Shown: positions 46,058 through 54,101 of the stretch, in pieces | Layout of the letters: every line of letters begins with the position of its first letter | Numbering within the stretch: position 1 is the first letter of the stretch | Assembly: GCF_023072615.1 (NCBI RefSeq) | Contig: NZ_JAKNRW010000001.1 | Coordinates: 1 to 64,000, forward strand | Reading direction: 5' to 3' | From: Pseudomonas violetae | GTDB taxonomy: Bacteria; Pseudomonadota; Gammaproteobacteria; Pseudomonadales; Pseudomonadaceae | DNA: 64,000 nucleotides | Translations under genes and position numbers: made by a program | Notes under the pieces: model-generated | What the model was told of the DNA's origin: nothing | Databases searched by the model: none | What the model saw: the letters and a program-made list of their open reading frames with translations, nothing else

Positions 46058-47236
46058 ATGGAACAGAGCAGTCTTCGCACTCAACAGCTTCCTGGCCTTG
46101 AGTGCGCCAATCCCCAACTCAGTCGTTCTGAGACGGGTGTTGCCGCACGGGTGCGAAGTATGGAATTGCGCAACACCCATCGCCGACATGGTGGCCAGGC
46201 CCCTGGACAGACGCTGCCCCTGTTCAGCGCCTACGAAATCCAGCTCGACGCTGATGATTACAGCAATCTCGTATCGATCTATGACGCACTGCCTAGATTT
46301 TCATGGGCGTCAAAAACGGTCCGCGAGCTTTCGCACATGACAACGCAGCTTGACGGCCGCTTGAACGGCGAACACTTCCGTGTGGTGATGAAGGCCGTCA
46401 GCTTGGAACTCCCGATAAAGATCAAGGGCAAGGCGACTGGTAAAACTGAGTGGGTGGGTGTCTATCCTGGGAGTCGAGAAGAATGTGTTGAGGAGGCCCT
46501 ACGCAAATTCAGTACACAGCCTGGGCGGTTCAACGAGGCGGAATGCAGTGTTCGATTCAGCCTCTACGATTTGAGAAAGGAATTAAAGTCTGTCGGCCAT
46601 ACCCACTCTTACGACGAGCTGCGCCAAGCGCTTGAAATTTTATCGAAGTCCTCGCTGACGATTCAGACCAGAAGCGCCGATGGTGAGACCATTGATATCA
46701 CCTCGACTTACCTCCCTCTCTTAGCACTACGCAGCAAGAATAAGAGCAGCAAGCACTACATCGAGGTTAAAGATATGCCTGACGAGGAAAAAGGAAACGC
46801 GACACTTTGCGTCGCGGTGCTCCATCCTCTGATTTCCCGGGGTATTGAACGCGGCGACTATCGCCTCTACCACTACGCTACGTCTATGAAGCTGACGAAC
46901 AGCCTCGCCAAAACGCTTAACCGCGAGTTCTCCATGCGTTGGAGAAATGCTTCCCCCGTACATCCCTACCGATTCCAGCTTGTCGAGTTCTTAAGCAACA
47001 CCGCCCGGGGGCTATCCAGTCGAATTCCAGACGACTTCCGTGCCGTGAACATCGCGCTCCAGCAGCTTGTGGACGAAGGCGTTCTGACCGAATTTAAATC
47101 CACCCCAGTAAAAAAACCAAAGGGTAAAGGGGCTATGGATTACAAATATGAGGTCTTCCCAACCAACAAGTTTGTCGGAATGATCATCGATGGGCACCGC
47201 CGGGAAAAGAGACGCGAACTCGCCGTTAGTGCCTGA
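46058..47236 (+). CDS. Plasmid replication initiator (RepA-2)
   Basis: The 392-residue initiator is a paralogue of the one at 12910-14067. Both share S-x-YDALP-x-(Y/F)-x-WA, the YPGSREE-x-VEEALRK block, the L-Y-D-L-R-K-E-L helix, HPYRFQLVEFLSNTARGLS and a C-terminal winged-helix part. The first 60 residues differ and are basic (N-terminal TGVAARVRSMELRN). The ATG has no strong ribosome binding site (GGATAAGCCTAC). A terminator follows at 47265, and iterons lie downstream, the same tail-on order as origin 1. Confidence 0.85.
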   Translation: MEQSSLRTQQLPGLECANPQLSRSETGVAARVRSMELRNTHRRHGGQAPGQTLPLFSAYEIQLDADDYSNLVSIYDALPRFSWASKTVRELSHMTTQLDGRLNGEHFRVVMKAVSLELPIKIKGKATGKTEWVGVYPGSREECVEEALRKFSTQPGRFNEAECSVRFSLYDLRKELKSVGHTHSYDELRQALEILSKSSLTIQTRSADGETIDITSTYLPLLALRSKNKSSKHYIEVKDMPDEEKGNATLCVAVLHPLISRGIERGDYRLYHYATSMKLTNSLAKTLNREFSMRWRNASPVHPYRFQLVEFLSNTARGLSSRIPDDFRAVNIALQQLVDEGVLTEFKSTPVKKPKGKGAMDYKYEVFPTNKFVGMIIDGHRREKRRELAVSA

Positions 47237-47264
47237 GATATTGCCTTAATTCATCGTGACCCTT

Positions 47265-47290
47265 GCCCGCCTAAACGCGGGCTTTTTTTT
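47265..47290 (+). terminator. Rho-independent terminator after RepA-2
   Basis: GCCCGC-ctaaac-GCGGGC followed by eight T (47283-47290). It ends the rep transcript before the iteron block. Confidence 0.9.
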
Positions 47291-47389
47291 GCGTGGCTTG
47301 CGGTGAGTATTGCTGTGTTTTTCGGGTGTGTTGTCATAACGCTCAGAGCCAGGGCAGCTTCTCCAACGCCCCAGGCCCAACGCCTTTGG

Positions 47390-47679
47390 TAGTCAGGATT
47401 GTTTGTTGATTCGCTTCACGGTCGACTGCAGGCCGTCGCTCGGGGGTGCACCGCAGTTGGATATTCTGTACTGGGATCGACCCTTAACTTCGCTGTTCAT
47501 TAGTCAGGATTGGTTGTTGATTCCCGCAATGGTCGATTTCCACCCTCCGCGCAGAACGTCAGACCACTTACAAACTCTATTCCAGATGTACAAACATTAT
47601 TCCAAACCGACATCCATTGGTTCTCCGCTGGACTCGGAACGGCGCCGTTCATTAGTCAGGATTGGTTGTTGATTCGTGC
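47390..47679 (+). repeat. Iteron family 2, left block
   Basis: Three copies of TAGTCAGGATTGGTTGTTGA or a close variant, at 47390, 47501 and 47653. The last two lie in a longer 45-bp repeat (47490-47540 and 47642-47692). Together with the right block they are the likely RepA-2 binding sites. Confidence 0.85.
47561..47604 (+). repeat. 41-bp direct repeat of origin 2, copy A
   Basis: The sequence AGACCAC-n-TACAAACTCTATTCC and the following CAGATGTACAAA and ATTATTCCA recur at 49216-49259 with few mismatches. The two copies flank the gene at 48032. Confidence 0.8.
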
Positions 47680-47719
47680 AATCGTCGATTTCAGGCGCGG
47701 CCTTAAACGTATGGATGTA

Positions 47720-47757
47720 GAGAATTAAAACTGTCACAAGGGAATTAATGCTGTCAC
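47720..47757 (+). repeat. AATTAAAACTGTCAC elements (2 copies)
   Basis: AGAATTAAAACTGTCAC (47720-47736) and GGAATTAATGCTGTCAC (47741-47757). Inverted copies lie at 49073-49090 and 49184-49201, and one more at 27372-27392. They mark origin 2 along with the iterons. Confidence 0.7.
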
Positions 47758-48031
47758 GAACCTTGGCGTAGCTTCCCCAAAATATCCCGCCTCGGGGAGG
47801 AAATCCGCTACCAAAACGAAATTGCAGTAGTGACCAGTCAGGCTTGTACACATGGTTCAGGCACCAAGTTGACGAACCAGAGTGGAAGCCATAAATTATT
47901 GCTTGTGTCCGCCCAACCCAACCTGCCACCGGGTTAAATCGGGTGCTATGCATAAGTTTGGATTCTCAAACCCTCCGCACACAATCCTGTGATCGGCGAG
48001 TAATCGGTGGACGCGATCTTAAGGATTTGTC

Positions 48032-48985
48032 ATGGCCTACCTCACCCTCACGGCACCGAATCTCAAACTACTTAAAGACCAGGTGCGAGACGCATATAAA
48101 ATCCCGTCCTCTCACCTCTCCGAGGCAATCGCAGCGGCACTTGGCTTTGGAAGCCACGCAGCTTTGAATGCGCATTTAAAGGGGCTAACAGGTCAATTCG
48201 TGTCGCTGCCCCTGTTTGATTCATTATTCGAAGAGCGACTGCGCACGCTTGGCTCCCCGATACAAGACTGGCGTGGATTTGATAAATTTACCTCCACTGC
48301 GGTCATGAGCGACGAGGAGCCAGGAGTGCGATTCACGCACGGCAGCGCGTTCCGTATGGTTTACAACTTCTGGCTTGCGCCGAATTTTGAACGAGTCCTC
48401 GCCGGCAAAGCCCAGCGCCCATATGTGAATCATGATCACGTTGATTTTGAATATCTGCGCTCGGTGATTGCGGACGAATTTCGTTTTGGTTCACCTGTCG
48501 AGATTCGTCTGGCAAATGACACCATCGACCAAGTTACGGCACACGTCCGTGAAGCAACCCGCGATTTAGACCTGATGAAGTGCCATGACTTCGCAGAATT
48601 GCTTCTCGGCGAAGCACGGAGTCAGTCAACCTCCATTATTGACGTTAGAAGTGGATGGAAGCCGCTTCATCAGCTCAAAGAGCGGAGACATGCTCCTCCC
48701 CCCGTGCTTTTGCCAATCGTCGTCGAGTCTTCAGACGCGGAGAATGGAATTCTGTGGTCACAGCAAGCAAGGATGAGACTGAACGTCAGGGCAGCAAATC
48801 CAGAGTTTCTGTTCAATCCATCCCATAAACAAAGTGGCGATGACCAGCAGGGCTATCTGACAGACCGTCTGCAGAAAGCTTTAGCCAAATGCTTTAACAC
48901 GCCTTATTTACCGTATTGTCTGCTCGATTGGGCAACATCTGATCCACTACCAGCTGAGTATCAGGGACCTGGAGAGTTTCGTTAG
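48032..48985 (+). CDS. Hypothetical protein encoded inside origin 2
   Basis: A 317-residue protein, not recognised as a whole. Its first 50 residues (LKLLKDQVRDAYKIPSSHLSEAIAAALGFGSHAALNAHL) resemble the short helical N-terminus found in several plasmid proteins with L-S-x-A-x-x-A-(L/V)-A-x-x-(L/H)-G-(F/Y)-x-x-(W/H) patterns. The rest is unassigned. It sits between the two iteron blocks and the copies of the 41-bp repeat, so it may affect replication control. No clear ribosome binding site other than AAGGATTTGTC. Confidence 0.6.
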   Translation: MAYLTLTAPNLKLLKDQVRDAYKIPSSHLSEAIAAALGFGSHAALNAHLKGLTGQFVSLPLFDSLFEERLRTLGSPIQDWRGFDKFTSTAVMSDEEPGVRFTHGSAFRMVYNFWLAPNFERVLAGKAQRPYVNHDHVDFEYLRSVIADEFRFGSPVEIRLANDTIDQVTAHVREATRDLDLMKCHDFAELLLGEARSQSTSIIDVRSGWKPLHQLKERRHAPPPVLLPIVVESSDAENGILWSQQARMRLNVRAANPEFLFNPSHKQSGDDQQGYLTDRLQKALAKCFNTPYLPYCLLDWATSDPLPAEYQGPGEFR

Positions 48986-49072
48986 AGCTTCGACGGTAGC
49001 CTCCCAAAATAGGGCGTACATCTGTCGCTGGGTTTGGCCACTTGGCCGGACCTCAGCCAAAAGCGGTACCCG

Positions 49073-49201
49073 GCGACAGTTTTAATTCTCAAACGTATGA
49101 CTCCTCAGTGGCGGTTTGCTGGGTTGCGACAATTTTGCGTGGTTTTGACGCTGACTTGGAAGCCACGATTTTGCGCAGAGGCTGCGACAGATTTAATTCT
49201 C
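49073..49201 (-). repeat. Inverted AATTAAAACTGTCGC elements (2 copies)
   Basis: GCGACAGTTTTAATTCTC (49073-49090) and GCGACAGATTTAATTCTC (49184-49201), opposite in direction to the copies near 47720. Copy B of the 41-bp repeat follows at 49216-49259. Confidence 0.75.
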
Positions 49202-49215
49202 AAAATCCGCGAGTT

Positions 49216-49259
49216 AGACCACGTACAAACTCTATTCCAGATGTACAAAAATTATTCCA
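49216..49259 (+). repeat. 41-bp direct repeat of origin 2, copy B
   Basis: Copy of the repeat at 47561-47604, on the other side of the gene at 48032. Confidence 0.8.
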
Positions 49260-49283
49260 CCGCCACCAAACCCTCGATATACA

Positions 49284-49533
49284 GCGGTCAGGATTGGTGC
49301 GTGATTGTAGTCAGGATTCGTCCACGCACCGTTTTTTGACCTACTTACCCACAGAATTTTGGCATGAAGGGTGGGTATCTAAAGTGAGGATTGGCTCACG
49401 ATTGTTCTTCCCCTAGTCAGGTTTGGTCCACGATGGCTGTCTATACAGTAAGGATTGGCTCACGATTCGGCTGGTCAAAGCCGTCGGCAGTCAGGATTGG
49501 TGCGTGATTGAAGGCAGGATTTGTTCACGATTC
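49284..49533 (+). repeat. Iteron family 2, right block
   Basis: Seven copies near 49284, 49308, 49382, 49414, 49446, 49489 and 49511, with the core GTCAGGATTGG then (T/C)GCGTGATT or CTCACGATT. A near-match DnaA box (TTACCCACA) lies at 49345-49353. With the left block this gives at least ten copies. Confidence 0.88.
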
Positions 49534-49616
49534 TGCCCGCAAACCCCCGTCGTCATTGGGTTTCCCACACTCCTCCTTTATTCTTCCTTTTCCTATTAAT
49601 TCCTTTGCGGAGACTG

Positions 49617-49647
49617 CTTCCGGCACGGACAGAACCAGGCGGAAATA
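49617..49647 (+). promoter_or_regulatory. Shared promoter-like element (CTTCCGGCACG)
   Basis: CTTCCGGCACG at 49617-49627, then 14 bases, then GAAATA; the gene starts at 49676. Confidence 0.5.
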
Positions 49648-49675
49648 CCATCGAACTCACATCGAGGATTTTCCT

Positions 49676-50122
49676 ATGTTTCGACTCACGTCCTATTCCT
49701 GGTTTTCCATCTGCTGTTTTGCCGGTGGTGTCCTGTTGGGCAGTATTGCGATCGGATACCTTACGCTGAGCCAGTCCCCAGTTCCGCTAGGCGCACAGGT
49801 GATCGCGTTGTCGATGGCTATCTCCCCCGCATGCCTTGGGGGATTGGTCCTTTCAGTGCTGGTCCCAGGATTTCGCTGGCTTCTCGCTCCAGTGCTTTTC
49901 CTCGGGGGTGTAGCCATACCTCTGGACTTCGCTTTCGCGTGTCTTTTAGGGGTTGCTGACGAGCGTACTCTGCAGTTTGCGATCGCTGTGCTTATGGCGC
50001 TTTCCTTGGTCGCTCTGGCAATTCTGTTGGAAGGCCGTTTCAGTACCGTCAGGGTCAACAACGTAATTCGCGTGTCGATCACCCAGCCGAACGCCAAAGC
50101 ATCTGGAGCCGTGCAGCCATGA
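49676..50122 (+). CDS. Membrane protein
   Basis: About 148 residues with four hydrophobic helices (ICCFAGGVLLGSIAIGYLTL, IALSMAISPACLGGLVLSVL, LLAPVLFLGGVAIPLDFAF and AIAVLMALSLVALAIL). The start at 49676 (MFRLTS) has CGAGGA upstream. It overlaps the next gene by 4 bases (ATGA). Not recognised. Confidence 0.6.
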   Translation: MFRLTSYSWFSICCFAGGVLLGSIAIGYLTLSQSPVPLGAQVIALSMAISPACLGGLVLSVLVPGFRWLLAPVLFLGGVAIPLDFAFACLLGVADERTLQFAIAVLMALSLVALAILLEGRFSTVRVNNVIRVSITQPNAKASGAVQP

Positions 50123-50529
50123 CCGGTAATCATCAAAACGTAAACAGTGACCTCTCGCTGCTGCAACGGTCCACCGCTTGGCTGGGTAAGCAGCCCACAC
50201 TGCCTGCTGTGAGGGGCGCGCTGAACGCCATCGTCGCTCGCGCCGTCAGGGGGGAACTGGCTGACGATGCAGACTGCCGCGACACCTGCGACGCACTGAC
50301 AGAGCATTACGTTGATCGTGGAGGGGACCTTTCTGACCTCTCAATGCTTCCGGAACCTGGCATCCCCCAAGCATTTGCAGGGCAAACGACCGGCTCGATT
50401 GCGACGGCGGCCCCGGACTATGGAGCGCTCTACCCTGACTCCCCCGCAGCAGCACCTCTCAGCAAGGAAGAGAAACGAACCCGTCTACAGGCGCTCCGGG
50501 CGCAAATCACCCGTCCAGGAGGCTTCTAA
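50119..50529 (+). CDS. Hypothetical protein
   Basis: The 136-residue protein is not recognised. Overlaps the membrane protein gene by four bases. Its C-terminus (KEEKRTRLQALRAQITRPGGF) resembles that of the next protein (SAERRERFLKLKVDIAAMLAPF), so the two share a C-terminal helix and may be a related pair. Confidence 0.6.
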   Translation: MTGNHQNVNSDLSLLQRSTAWLGKQPTLPAVRGALNAIVARAVRGELADDADCRDTCDALTEHYVDRGGDLSDLSMLPEPGIPQAFAGQTTGSIATAAPDYGALYPDSPAAAPLSKEEKRTRLQALRAQITRPGGF

Positions 50530-50867
50530 TGACACCCTTACAACTCGCGAAGGCATGGATTGAATCGGAGAAGCCTAATCAGGAGGAGATCCAGCAGTCT
50601 GTCGATAATCTCTGTCACCAGCTAGCTAGGCCGCCTGCGGGGATCAGCGAAACCGAGCTCCACTTAGCGATTGCGCACCTGATGTTTGCTATCGGGAAGG
50701 ATCCTGCAGATCTGGTTCTGCCAGATAAGCCGGCAAAGGCCGAATTGGATCTGAGCCCGTTGGGTGAACCGGCCAACAGTGAGGCGTCCCTTCTTACCTC
50801 CGCTGAGCGTCGTGAACGTTTTCTGAAGCTCAAAGTTGACATCGCCGCTATGTTGGCGCCCTTCTAG
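50529..50867 (+). CDS. Hypothetical protein
   Basis: The 112-residue protein is not recognised. Its start overlaps the stop of the preceding gene by one base. Helical N-terminal part (VDNLCHQLARPPAGISETEL), acidic linker and a C-terminal helix like its neighbour's. Convergent with the next gene. Confidence 0.6.
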   Translation: MTPLQLAKAWIESEKPNQEEIQQSVDNLCHQLARPPAGISETELHLAIAHLMFAIGKDPADLVLPDKPAKAELDLSPLGEPANSEASLLTSAERRERFLKLKVDIAAMLAPF

Positions 50868-51142
50868 TTCTCTGCGCGCTTACGGCCCTTCAGAGGCTCC
50901 GCCGGGAGGGTTGGCACTGCCGCGGCGTCGACGAACAGGTCGGCGTCAAAGTGTTGCATCATCTCTTTCACAGCCGGGTCTTTCAGCAATTGAGCCAAGG
51001 CAGGATTGGTGCGTGATATCGCGGACCATGCTTCGCGCTTGTGTCGCTCGGACAAGCCACTGAGCATCACGAAGCGCTCGCCCTTCGGGATTACGGGCAT
51101 TGAATAGGTTTGCAGCCAGGGGCTGGGGTTCTCTTCGGACAT
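50864..51142 (-). CDS. Hypothetical protein
   Basis: About 92 residues on the minus strand from the ATG at 51142, not recognised. Contains RFVMLSGLSERHKREAWSAI and a long helix, ALAQLLKDPAVKEMMQHFD. A 17-base match to iteron 2 (CAGGATTGGTGCGTGAT) lies inside its coding region at 51001-51017. Confidence 0.6.
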   Translation of the reverse strand: MSEENPSPWLQTYSMPVIPKGERFVMLSGLSERHKREAWSAISRTNPALAQLLKDPAVKEMMQHFDADLFVDAAAVPTLPAEPLKGRKRAEN

Positions 51143-51299
51143 GAGGCACCTGCAGTGAGTTTCTACTGCAACTGTGCCGTGTTTGCTGTTTGCATCAATC
51201 CAAAACACGGGTCCCGAATTCGGATGGGGTACTTTGGCTCGTAAACTCGGAGCAGGCGGTTAGAATCGACGCAATCATGGGACAGAACTGACTACCGTC

Positions 51300-51698
51300 A
51301 TGGCCACCGCACTCATACTTACGAACGACGCTTCGGAAGCATTCCAAGCTCAGCAGATCCTTGGCGACCTCTTCGACAGGGTTCGCGCATGCAACACAGT
51401 CGCAGGGGCGCTTGCGGAACTGGCCGCGTGTCCGCCCGACCTGGTTATCGTGTTCGGACTCGAGGGGTTCAGCCAGCAACCAGTTCAAGCCGCTACTGAG
51501 GTGGGTATTGGATCAACCCCAGCGATGCTTATGTGCAGCGGTCTTCAGGCCGTCGGGAGTCAGGAGCCAAGTCAAGCAGTTCGCGTTCATCCACCATTGA
51601 CCATCACCAGCACCTTGATGGCGCTTCAAGACCTCGGACTGGTCGACATCGTGAAGCAATCCTCACTACCTCTGCACCTTCGCCGCCCAGGAAAATAA
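51300..51698 (+). CDS. Receiver-like hypothetical protein
   Basis: The 132-residue protein begins TALILTNDASEAFQAQQILG and has a V-A-G-A-L-A-E-L-A block then DLVIVFGL, a layout like a response-regulator receiver. The phosphoacceptor Asp and the conserved Lys are not seen, so it would be a degenerate receiver. The assignment is only by pattern. Its ATG has a weak ribosome binding site. The next lipoprotein gene follows 8 bases later. Confidence 0.45.
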   Translation: MATALILTNDASEAFQAQQILGDLFDRVRACNTVAGALAELAACPPDLVIVFGLEGFSQQPVQAATEVGIGSTPAMLMCSGLQAVGSQEPSQAVRVHPPLTITSTLMALQDLGLVDIVKQSSLPLHLRRPGK

Positions 51699-51706
51699 GG
51701 ACAACC

Positions 51707-52339
51707 ATGCTCAAGCCTCTATTCTGTTTCACCGTGCTCTGTCTCGCTGTCACCGGCTGCTCCAGCAAACCTGACTACACGCAGACCATGTACCAGTATG
51801 AGTCCAAGGAGCACTCTGGCTCTGTTGCGGTTACCGAGACCTCCAACGTGCCATCTGGTCAGTGTGGGGAGCAATGGCGGGATGAGCGCACCTATCAACC
51901 CAACGGTGTTCAACAGATCACCGGGTTTCGGCTAGAAATCCAGATTCACGACCAGAGTCCGGATACCTACGGCAACCTCATCAAGGTCGAACTGCCATCT
52001 AACCACGGCCGCGACGTCCTGGTGCGCGACTTCCAGAAGTCCAAAACGCTAATGCTGGAGCCGGATAGCAACGGGATGGTCAAACAGGGCAACGTGTTCT
52101 ACTTCCCTGAAGGCTACTTCGTCCGCGCGTCGCAGCCGCAGTTTAGTGAAGAGGACATCAGCTTCTGCCTGGGCGTGGATCGCACTTACCTGACCGAAGC
52201 TCAGCTGAAGACGGCAAACCCTCTGATTCACATGGATCGTCTCAACGTGCGGGTCAACGCTAAACCCGGTGAGGAACAAACCTACGAATTCGGTTCGATG
52301 CAGCCTGTCCGTGTCGCTGTTCGGGCGGTGCCGCTTTGA
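51707..52339 (+). CDS. Lipoprotein
   Basis: About 210 residues with a lipobox V-T-G-C at about 14-17 and ATG at 51707 after AAGGA. The mature protein is beta-rich (GFRLEIQIHDQSPDTYGNLI) and ends with an EFGSMQPVRVAVRAV strand. It is not recognised. Its stop overlaps the TTG start of the next gene. Confidence 0.7.
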   Translation: MLKPLFCFTVLCLAVTGCSSKPDYTQTMYQYESKEHSGSVAVTETSNVPSGQCGEQWRDERTYQPNGVQQITGFRLEIQIHDQSPDTYGNLIKVELPSNHGRDVLVRDFQKSKTLMLEPDSNGMVKQGNVFYFPEGYFVRASQPQFSEEDISFCLGVDRTYLTEAQLKTANPLIHMDRLNVRVNAKPGEEQTYEFGSMQPVRVAVRAVPL

Positions 52340-52683
52340 ACTACAAGTCAGTGCTGGTCCTCGGACCTGGACTCGGAATTGCGAGCACGATTGATGGGTT
52401 CACTGCTACCGAGCTTGCCCAGTACGCAATGGGTTACTACGAGAGTCTGTTCCAGCCACTGGAACCGGTTTATCCGGAGGGCAAGCCAGAATTCCTCGCG
52501 GATGTGCTATGCAACGGATACACCGAGTGCGAGCGCGTTACAAAGTGGCTTGGTGTTGACCAGGTTGTTGAGTTCGATTACGAAAACCATCTACCAACGC
52601 CGAAAGCAAAGTTGGACCACGCCACGTTCGGCGACAGGTTTGCGACTCAGTTGATGATGAAAAAATTCGCCAGTATTCCTTGA
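52336..52683 (+). CDS. Hypothetical protein
   Basis: The 115-residue protein is not recognised. It starts with a TTG overlapping the stop of the lipoprotein gene, so it depends on coupling. It begins KSVLVLGPGLG, a glycine loop that may bind a nucleotide, then helical sequence with KWLGVDQVVEFDY. Confidence 0.55.
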   Translation: MNYKSVLVLGPGLGIASTIDGFTATELAQYAMGYYESLFQPLEPVYPEGKPEFLADVLCNGYTECERVTKWLGVDQVVEFDYENHLPTPKAKLDHATFGDRFATQLMMKKFASIP

Positions 52684-52693
52684 GGTTTTGCTA

Positions 52694-53167
52694 ATGCGTT
52701 GGATTGGTTTCATGTTGTGCCTCGCCCCATTATTGGTTCAGGCCTCCTCCGAAGACCTAAAGGTTTCCGTCGCGTCGGGCGTTAATGAGCCGGTGGCTTA
52801 TAAATACCCAACGGATGGCTCGAAATACGATCTGGACCTTCGCGTCAGCCACCGCTATCAAGCAGCTTTTAAAGACACAGCCACGAAGCAGGAGGTGTGC
52901 CGTGAGGCGGAATACAAAACCGGTTTACTTTTGAAGTTGCGCGCCTTGCCAAAAGAGGCGGACGGTTCGCAGCCAGTTGAAGTCATAGGTCAGGTTTCGG
53001 CGCTCGACGGAATCTCAGAAGGTGATCGGCTCAAATGCGGAACCAATCAAGTGGTGAACATGAGCAACAAGGCTTTCTCAGATACTGTCCGTGTTGAGCC
53101 CAACCGCACTAAAGCTGTCGTCATTGATGGAAAGTACACCGTAATGCTCTCGCTCCAACTCCCGTAA
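52694..53167 (+). CDS. Exported hypothetical protein
   Basis: About 157 residues with a signal peptide (MRWIGFMLCLAPLLVQASS) and a beta-rich mature part. The ATG at 52694 has GAGG upstream. Probably periplasmic. Not recognised; it belongs to the same run as the lipoprotein upstream. Confidence 0.6.
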   Translation: MRWIGFMLCLAPLLVQASSEDLKVSVASGVNEPVAYKYPTDGSKYDLDLRVSHRYQAAFKDTATKQEVCREAEYKTGLLLKLRALPKEADGSQPVEVIGQVSALDGISEGDRLKCGTNQVVNMSNKAFSDTVRVEPNRTKAVVIDGKYTVMLSLQLP

Positions 53168-53200
53168 CACCTTATCCAACCAGCATGGTGGGCTCTGAAA

Positions 53201-53986
53201 ATGTGGGAATACTCTCGTGTTGATCATTTGACCCCACAGGCGGTGTGCTTCTTCTGCAACCGCCCACTTCGAGCTCTCAAGGGCATCGTCATCTCTGACG
53301 GGGCTCAGGAGGCATATGCTGGGCCCAACTGCGCTAAGAGGATGCTCGGCGCCCCCGAGGAGCGCCTCCTGGACGTGGCGCGACTCGCCCTGTTGGTAGT
53401 GTCTGAGGAAGACCCAGACGTCGAGCCTGGCACCCGCGAAGACTTGCATTCAGATCCTCAGTCAGGTTCTCGACGATCTTCACTCGCATCCACCACCGCC
53501 GTTGAGCGCCCCTCTCTTCCAGCACTTGACCGGGTTATTCAATATCTTCGGCTCCGATATGAGTTCATGCAGGAATTTCACCTCCACAAGTCCACGCTGC
53601 TGACTGAAGCGTATGAGGCTTACCGAAGGACCGGGCAATTAGACGAGGCGACACGCAAGAGAGTGGCGGGGATGATCCGCAACGCTGGAGAGCAGAAAAC
53701 GGTGTTTAGCGAGGCGAACATTAAGCACTGCATTGGCCTGAACCACTGGCTGCATGAAGCAGTGCAACAGACCCAACCCGAGCGGAGGGATTTTTTAGAG
53801 GCCATGGTTGCCAAGCTGCACCGACGCTGGACTCTCACCCCCGGGCAACTGAATGGCATAAACAGCTGGGGGATCGGTTTGCGAAAGCGGCTGCACACAT
53901 TTCCGCATCTGGACGCCCACATCTTTGACGGCGTCCATGTCCCTGACTTCATGTCCTCCGCATCAAATGGGCAGAACACCCGCTAG
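53201..53986 (+). CDS. Hypothetical protein with N-terminal zinc-like motif
   Basis: The 261-residue protein begins with C-F-F-C-N-R-P-L and GPNCAKR near 16-45, which may form a treble-clef or similar zinc site. The rest is helical (LRLRYEFMQEFHLHKSTLLTEAYEAYRR) with no known domain. ATG at 53201. No family assigned. Confidence 0.6.
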   Translation: MWEYSRVDHLTPQAVCFFCNRPLRALKGIVISDGAQEAYAGPNCAKRMLGAPEERLLDVARLALLVVSEEDPDVEPGTREDLHSDPQSGSRRSSLASTTAVERPSLPALDRVIQYLRLRYEFMQEFHLHKSTLLTEAYEAYRRTGQLDEATRKRVAGMIRNAGEQKTVFSEANIKHCIGLNHWLHEAVQQTQPERRDFLEAMVAKLHRRWTLTPGQLNGINSWGIGLRKRLHTFPHLDAHIFDGVHVPDFMSSASNGQNTR

Positions 53987-54036
53987 TTGCACTCCCGTTC
54001 TTGGGACTGAATTACCTTAAAAATATGATCGCTGCC

Positions 54037-54068
54037 GGTTCTGGCACGCAGGCGTGAGCGCGAAAATT
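54037..54068 (+). promoter_or_regulatory. Shared promoter-like element before parB
   Basis: GGTTCTGGCACG at 54037-54048, 14 bases, then AAAATT. The parB gene starts at 54102. A second copy lies at 55896 for the next gene. Confidence 0.5.
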
Positions 54069-54101
54069 TGCTCATTCCATACCTAGAACGAGGCAACCCC
54101 C

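Noticed and set aside
49521..49769. Frame overlapping the membrane protein at 49676
   Set aside because: It begins inside iterons and is out of frame with the well-supported gene.
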